DNA from: CAYFXE01 sp964347035
GTDB lineage: Bacteria > Acidobacteriota > Aminicenantia > Aminicenantales > Aminicenantaceae
Direction: 5' to 3'
NCBI GenBank assembly: GCA_964347035.1
Contig: CAYFXE010000007.1
Coordinates: forward strand, 21,388-85,387
DNA: 64,000 nt
Under the pieces are notes generated by a model. The model did no database searches. It was given only the letters and a program-made list of their open reading frames with translations, and was not told the origin of the DNA. Numbering within the stretch: position 1 is the first letter of the stretch; each line of letters starts with the position of its first letter. Positions 59,707-64,000 of this stretch are shown here, piece by piece. Position numbers and translations under genes: made by a program.

Positions 59707-62700
59707 TTGAGTAAGAAGTTACTCAAGTCACTATTCATTCTAGCCCTCTGCATCGGATTCGTCTCCACCACTTACGCCCAGCGCACAACAGGCTCTATCA
59801 AAGGTATCGTCACCGACAACGAAGGAAACCCGCTGCCCGGAGTCACTCTGACAGCATCTGCGGACGTGCTGATGGGAATACAGACCTATGTCACCACTGA
59901 CACGGGCTCTTACCGGTTCCCTTCTCTTCCTCCTGGCTGGTACACCGTTACTGCTGAAATGCCAGGATTCAAGACGATCACCAGGTCACAGATCGAAGTG
60001 CGCGTCGGGATGACCGTCACCATCAACGTGACGATGGAGATGACCACCATCGAGGAAGAGGTCACAGTCACAGCGGCCTCTCCTGTTGTTGATGTGGAGC
60101 AGACAAAACTGGCTGTGGTCATGGACAAGGAACTGTTGAAGAACATTCCGATGGCCAGAGACCTGTATGACATCGTCAATTCTGCTCCCGGAGCCGTCTC
60201 CGAAAACGTCACCTACAGAAGAACAAGCTCTGTCCACGGTGCTTCAGTCCGGTCCAACACCTACGCCTTTGACGGGGTGAACATGAACGACCCTGTGGTC
60301 ATGTATCCCCTGACCAACATCAATTTCGATGTTATGGATGAGGTGGAGATGGTCACAGCCGGTCATCCGGCCGAGGTCGGGTACACGGATGGAGCCTACA
60401 TCAACGTGGTGACGCGCTCGGGTGGAAACCGGTTCAGCGGAGGAGCTGTCCTCTACTACACCAACGACAGCCTGGCTCAGCATCTCTGGACCGATGAGCA
60501 GGTCATGGCTATGGGTGTCACCCAGCCAGAAGTGGACAAGATGTGGTTTGACGGCTCTCTTTCCATCGGTGGTCCTATCATCCAGGACAGGGTGTGGTTC
60601 TTCTCGAATGCCCGCTACATCAAGCAGGAGATCGCCACCAGTTTTATTCCCTGGACAGACCCCTTAGGAGTCTCCCATTCAACCTATGACTGGATCCATG
60701 AGGAGAAGATGGGGTTTATCAAGGTCACCTCTCAAGTCAGTTCAAACATCAAGTTCATGGGCATGTTCAATGCTGTCGACCGCTACCGTCCGATGTATGA
60801 ACAGCCGGGTCCAAGGACGATCTTCCAGGCCACCCGAATCTGGGATCATGAGAGAGACTACACCGGAAACGGTGTTCTCAGCTACATCCTCGACCAGAAC
60901 ACGTTCTTCGAGTTGAGAGTGGGCTATGTCCACCGCTGGTTCCCATTACCCATGCAGGAGGCTGCCCAGAGCCTTGCCTGGATGCGAGACTATAATGAAC
61001 GTTATGGGGGTTACACCACAGCTCGATTCAACGAAACCTATCTCCGGAAGAGATTCCAGACTGGAGCCTATTTCACCAAGTTCATGGATAACGTCCTCGG
61101 AGGAAACCACGAATGGAAGGGCGGAGTCGAGTTCGAGGATGCCTACGGCGACTGGGATTGGTGGCGTCAGAACAACATGCTCTGGTACCAGTACGGTGGA
61201 CCTTACTATTATGGCATAAGGTCATCCCACACCCACTCCCTCACCGGTGTCGAGTACACTAATGTCGGAAGAGGGCTGCTCAACTTCTACATCTGCTCTA
61301 CTGCCGAAGGATCTTCTAAGATCGAAGACAAGGCCAGACGAATCGGCGCTTACATCCAGGATTCGGTGACCTTTGCCGACAGACTGACCCTGAATGTCGG
61401 TATCAGGTATGACCGTTCCTGGGGCTTCAAGCCTGCGGTCACCAAGGGAGCAAGCGGCGCGCTCTCTCAATACATCGGTCAAGCCTACATCATTCCTTAT
61501 ACCCAGGACCTGTATCCTGACAGATATCCCGACGGAATCGACCCCTATACCGAGATCACTTCTGAGAGATGGGATGATATCATCATCTGGAACGCCTTCT
61601 CTCCGAGATTCGGGTTGACCTATGACGTCTTCGGTGATGGGAAGACGGCCTTTAAAGCGTCCTATTCACGCTACACCGAATACCTGATGCTCCAGTATTT
61701 CTCCACACTCCATCCATTCTATCCCCGCTCCTTCCGCTTCTACTGGTATGATACTAATTATGACGGAAATCCAGACACAAGCGATGACTACACCGTTTAT
61801 CCGTATGACTACCGCGTCATGGATCCGGCTTTTGCCGAGAACAAGCTCGATCCGGATACCAAATCCCCGGTCAACAACGAGTTCACGGTCGGCATCTGGC
61901 ATGAGCTCTTCAGGAATTTCTCGCTGGGTCTGAACTTTATCTACAAGACCAAGACTAACCTCTTCGAAGATGTCAGATACAATCCTGACACGGGTGAATA
62001 CTGGTATCACATCGATCAGGGTCCAGCCAAACAATACTGGATTCCGTTTACAGCTATCGTTCCTGGGGCCGATGACTATGAGGATACAACCGTTACTTTC
62101 TATGTCCGGTCTAACGATGCCCCAGAAACCTTCTACCAAGCCAGGAATGTTCCTGAGCTGGAAAGAAAGTACTGGGCTTTGGAGTTCCTGTTCAACAAAC
62201 GGATGGCTAACGGCTGGCAGTTCAACGGCTCTATCGTCTACAGCAAGGCCTACGGTAACATCGGCGGCTGGTACGGCGAGAGCTGGGGTTGGTCAGGTGC
62301 TGCTGACAGTCCCAACTACTTTGTCAACCGCGAGGGTGCTCAGGGTGTGGACAGACCCCTCCAGATCAAGCTCATGGGTACGGCTCAGCTTCCCTACCGC
62401 ATCTTCCTCAGCGCCTACTACAGGTTCCAGTCAGGCTCACCTTGGGGCAGATACGCCAACATCAGACCTCCCACGAGCTGGACAACGGCCAACAACGCCT
62501 ACAGAGATTACTACGGTGTCTACATTGAACCCCGTGATACCAGAAGAAACAGGTCCTGGAATATACTCGACATGAGAGTCGAGAAAGAATTCAGGATCGG
62601 AGACTTCGGAAGGCTGGGCGCCTACATCGATGTGCTCAACGTGCTAGGATGGTCAGGTATTGATATTAACCGCGACGATGTCTACCGCTACAACCCCTCT

Positions 62701-62811
62701 GGGGAAAATGTCAGCGAGCCAGATAATGTGAGTCTGGAATCCGGTTATAAAGCCATTGACGAAGTCACCGGTGTGAGAACCCTCAAGTTCAGCCTCAGGC
62801 TCAGCTTCTAA
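59707..62811 (+). CDS. Oar-like TonB-dependent outer-membrane receptor
   Basis: This 1034-residue protein starts with TTG at 59707, supported by AAGGAGG 6 bases upstream. It has a signal peptide ('LLKSLFILALCIGFVSTTYA'), a carboxypeptidase-regulatory Ig domain ('GSIKGIVTDNEGNPLPGVTL', 'SYRFPSLPPGWYTVTAEMPG'), a plug ('YAFDGVNMNDPVVMYPLTNI', 'EVGYTDGAYINVVTRSGGNR') and a barrel ending 'VTGVRTLKFSLRLSF'. It is a clear paralogue of the receptor at 47828 and probably takes up peptides or oligomers. A sigma-54 promoter, an operator-like palindrome and a structured leader precede it; a strong terminator follows. Confidence 0.93.
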   Translation: MSKKLLKSLFILALCIGFVSTTYAQRTTGSIKGIVTDNEGNPLPGVTLTASADVLMGIQTYVTTDTGSYRFPSLPPGWYTVTAEMPGFKTITRSQIEVRVGMTVTINVTMEMTTIEEEVTVTAASPVVDVEQTKLAVVMDKELLKNIPMARDLYDIVNSAPGAVSENVTYRRTSSVHGASVRSNTYAFDGVNMNDPVVMYPLTNINFDVMDEVEMVTAGHPAEVGYTDGAYINVVTRSGGNRFSGGAVLYYTNDSLAQHLWTDEQVMAMGVTQPEVDKMWFDGSLSIGGPIIQDRVWFFSNARYIKQEIATSFIPWTDPLGVSHSTYDWIHEEKMGFIKVTSQVSSNIKFMGMFNAVDRYRPMYEQPGPRTIFQATRIWDHERDYTGNGVLSYILDQNTFFELRVGYVHRWFPLPMQEAAQSLAWMRDYNERYGGYTTARFNETYLRKRFQTGAYFTKFMDNVLGGNHEWKGGVEFEDAYGDWDWWRQNNMLWYQYGGPYYYGIRSSHTHSLTGVEYTNVGRGLLNFYICSTAEGSSKIEDKARRIGAYIQDSVTFADRLTLNVGIRYDRSWGFKPAVTKGASGALSQYIGQAYIIPYTQDLYPDRYPDGIDPYTEITSERWDDIIIWNAFSPRFGLTYDVFGDGKTAFKASYSRYTEYLMLQYFSTLHPFYPRSFRFYWYDTNYDGNPDTSDDYTVYPYDYRVMDPAFAENKLDPDTKSPVNNEFTVGIWHELFRNFSLGLNFIYKTKTNLFEDVRYNPDTGEYWYHIDQGPAKQYWIPFTAIVPGADDYEDTTVTFYVRSNDAPETFYQARNVPELERKYWALEFLFNKRMANGWQFNGSIVYSKAYGNIGGWYGESWGWSGAADSPNYFVNREGAQGVDRPLQIKLMGTAQLPYRIFLSAYYRFQSGSPWGRYANIRPPTSWTTANNAYRDYYGVYIEPRDTRRNRSWNILDMRVEKEFRIGDFGRLGAYIDVLNVLGWSGIDINRDDVYRYNPSGENVSEPDNVSLESGYKAIDEVTGVRTLKFSLRLSF

Positions 62812-62830
62812 TAAGCTCACGCAGAAGTTC

Positions 62831-62866
62831 AAAGCCCCACGCCCTTCCGGGCGTGGGGCTTTTCAT
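62831..62866 (+). terminator. rho-independent terminator
   Basis: AAAGCCCCACGCCC and GGGCGTGGGGCTTT form a 14-base stem around TTCC, ending in a T-rich tail, 20 bases behind the receptor stop. Confidence 0.9.
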
Positions 62867-62969
62867 TTAGGACGATCAGACGTACTCACCAATAGTCCTT
62901 TCTCCCCCCTCTAATTAAGAAAACCTGCCCGATACCTTGCAAAAGAAGAAAAAATACGTTAAAAAGAGA

Positions 62970-62986
62970 ATGTATAATACGTACAT
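62970..62986. promoter_or_regulatory. ATGTA-N7-TACAT inverted repeat upstream of gntR
   Basis: ATGTATAATACGTACAT lies 35 bases ahead of the regulator's ATG and resembles the TGTATACA motifs of the receptor operators, so it may be an autoregulatory site. A weak sigma-54-like sequence with a GC in place of the -24 GG lies just upstream (about 62925-62941). Confidence 0.4.
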
Positions 62987-63020
62987 TACGAAAAATTATG
63001 TATGCATTAAGGGGAGTGCT

Positions 63021-63704
63021 ATGAATAAAAAAAATAGAAAACCTTTAAGGATCGATATACCTAAAACGGTCACTCAATCCGTTTATAAACATCTTAGAAG
63101 ATCTATCATCGAAAACAAACTTAAGCCAAACCAAAAAATAAACGAGCAAGAAATCGCTGATATTTTCCAAATCAGCAGAACTCCTGTCAGAGAGGCTATT
63201 GCTCAATTGACCGCAGAAGAATTGGTCCAAGTTGATCCTCACCATGGAGCAGTGGTTAGGGAAATCACTTTAAGGGAAGTAAAAAATATTCTGGAAGTCT
63301 TGAGAGCTTTGGATGAGCTTGCTGTGGAGCAGGCGGCCGCCAAAATAAGCACACAAGATGTTAAAGAACTTAAAAATATGAACAACAAAATGAAGAAAGC
63401 CAGTCAAAATGGAGAATTCGATGAGTATCTCAATCTTAATTTTGATTTTCACCTGAAAATATGGTCTTTCGTTCCAAACGAATTCCTGCGTGAGAATCTG
63501 CGCTTTTGCCTCATCCAATTTAGAAGATTTATATATACCTTAGATTCATATTTTCAACATCCTGAATTTTTGAATGAGAAGGTAAAAGAGCATAAAGAAA
63601 TTATGAGCATACTTGAAAGTGAAGAAAAGAAAGCTTTGAAATCCCTTATCTCGGAACACTGGAAAATAGAAACGCCTAAGTCCTCCATAAAAGGATCCGT
63701 CTGA
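63021..63704 (+). CDS. GntR/FadR-family transcriptional regulator
   Basis: This encodes 227 residues from ATG at 63021 (AAGGGGAG upstream); a TTG at 62937 would add a meaningless basic tail and is rejected. The winged helix is 'VTQSVYKHLRRSIIENKLKP', 'EQEIADIFQISRTPVREAIA'; the FCD effector domain has 'VLRALDELAVEQAAAKIS', 'YLNLNFDFHLKIWSFVPNEF' and 'KEHKEIMSILESEEKKALKS'. It is a paralogue of the regulator at 47010. It lies between a receptor gene and the sigma-54 promoter plus leader of another receptor, so it likely controls one or both. Confidence 0.88.
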   Translation: MNKKNRKPLRIDIPKTVTQSVYKHLRRSIIENKLKPNQKINEQEIADIFQISRTPVREAIAQLTAEELVQVDPHHGAVVREITLREVKNILEVLRALDELAVEQAAAKISTQDVKELKNMNNKMKKASQNGEFDEYLNLNFDFHLKIWSFVPNEFLRENLRFCLIQFRRFIYTLDSYFQHPEFLNEKVKEHKEIMSILESEEKKALKSLISEHWKIETPKSSIKGSV

Positions 63705-63815
63705 AATCCAATAATTTGAAGCCCATCCATTTTTTTGGATAATACAAACGGACCTAATCCCACCTGACTTTATCTAACCTATTGATTTAAAATAATTTAG
63801 CCAATAATCTTAGAA

Positions 63816-63831
63816 TGGCACATAAATTGCA
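63816..63831 (+). promoter_or_regulatory. sigma-54 promoter of a third receptor (beyond the window)
   Basis: TGGCACATAAATTGCA has GG (63817-63818) and GC (63829-63830) 10 bases apart and fits the consensus fully. Confidence 0.8.
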
Positions 63832-63849
63832 CACATTATCATGTACTTT

Positions 63850-63869
63850 TTATACAATCCTATGTGTAC
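63850..63869. promoter_or_regulatory. degenerate TTATAC-N8-GTGTAC operator candidate
   Basis: It has the same half-site spacing as the perfect palindrome at 59505-59528, with one mismatch per half, 20 bases after the -12 element. Confidence 0.4.
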
Positions 63870-63912
63870 TCAAGGAGGTGAAAAAAGAGAAGAAAGAGAA
63901 TTTATACGGTTA

Positions 63913-64000
63913 GGTGTCTCTTTTCTCACACTCATGACAAGGAAAAGAGGCAGGGTTCCTTCCTTGAGAACTCAAGGGAGGAGGGGAATTTAGAGTAAAC
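63913..64000 (+). ncRNA. structured 5' leader (second copy, cut by the window end)
   Basis: Stem 1 is CTCTTTTC (63918-63925) with GAAAAGAG (63942-63949). The 55 bases 63946-64000 are identical to 59633-59687, including the CCTTCCTTGAG/CTCAAGGGAGG stem. A receptor gene is expected just beyond the window. Confidence 0.55.

Noticed and set aside
62937..63020. Upstream TTG start for the second GntR gene
   Set aside because: It would add a Lys-rich tail with no family match; the ATG at 63021 has a proper ribosome site.
63934..63993. 19-residue leader peptide in the second leader RNA
   Set aside because: In the first leader copy the equivalent frame has no start codon and the ATG there leads to a different, 9-residue frame, so the conserved unit is the RNA rather than a peptide.
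1..64000. tRNA or rRNA genes
   Set aside because: No GGTTCGAATCC-type T-arm with a matching acceptor stem and no rRNA-like sequence was noticed on either strand; a tRNAscan run would be decisive.

Overview
The window looks like a draft (metagenome- or single-cell-type) scaffold from an anaerobic, proteolytic Gram-negative bacterium, most likely Candidatus Aminicenantes/Acidobacteriota. This is inferred from gene content: two Oar-like TonB-dependent receptors with an N-terminal carboxypeptidase-regulatory domain, a GWxTD-domain lipoprotein, many exported peptidases (M14, M19, M28, S9), sigma-54 promoters and lipoproteins. Six runs of exactly 10 N mark scaffold gaps of nominal size; at least three disturb genes.

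Layout. 1-5.8 kb: start of an M28 peptidase, a lipoprotein behind a sigma-54 promoter, then a leftward operon of M19 dipeptidase, small membrane protein, Na+:solute symporter and unknown protein, plus an Asp/Glu/hydantoin-racemase-like enzyme. 6-16.4 kb: sensor kinase, an exported protein broken by a gap, Tat-exported M19 dipeptidase, PhoU/NptA phosphate uptake pair, rhodanese-ferritin fusion, FAD oxidoreductase, WrbA and NYN nuclease. 16.4-23.5 kb: S9 peptidase with a chimeric-looking gap edge, PAS kinase, outer-membrane protein, exported MurI-like lipoprotein, damaged purM. 23.5-27 kb: ECF sigma/anti-sigma/DUF4097 operon. 27-41 kb: giant FAD/Fe-S oxidoreductase, amidohydrolase, two GerW-like proteins, an enolase-superfamily enzyme, two glycosyltransferases, TolC, tsaD and mtnA. 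41-47 kb: lepA, a REP-associated tyrosine transposase (RAYT) element inserted against its start codon, then tatA-methyltransferase-ROK. 47-64 kb: two GntR-regulator genes and two giant TonB receptors, a GWxTD protein, a sulfatase-fold/TPR protein, an M14 peptidase and a TPR protein.

Themes. (1) Three perfect GG-N10-GC sigma-54 promoters sit in the GntR/receptor modules (46972, 59445, 63816), and two of them precede a 55-nt identical leader with hairpins, so the window ends inside the leader of a third receptor. (2) A RAYT element (43176-44252) and three non-autonomous elements sharing its ends (23494, 26950, 46640) are interspersed; several genes use a stop codon lying inside such repeats. 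(3) Peptide/amino-acid catabolism dominates: exported peptidases, dipeptidases, racemase-type enzymes and Na+ symport. No tRNA, rRNA or CRISPR array was seen.
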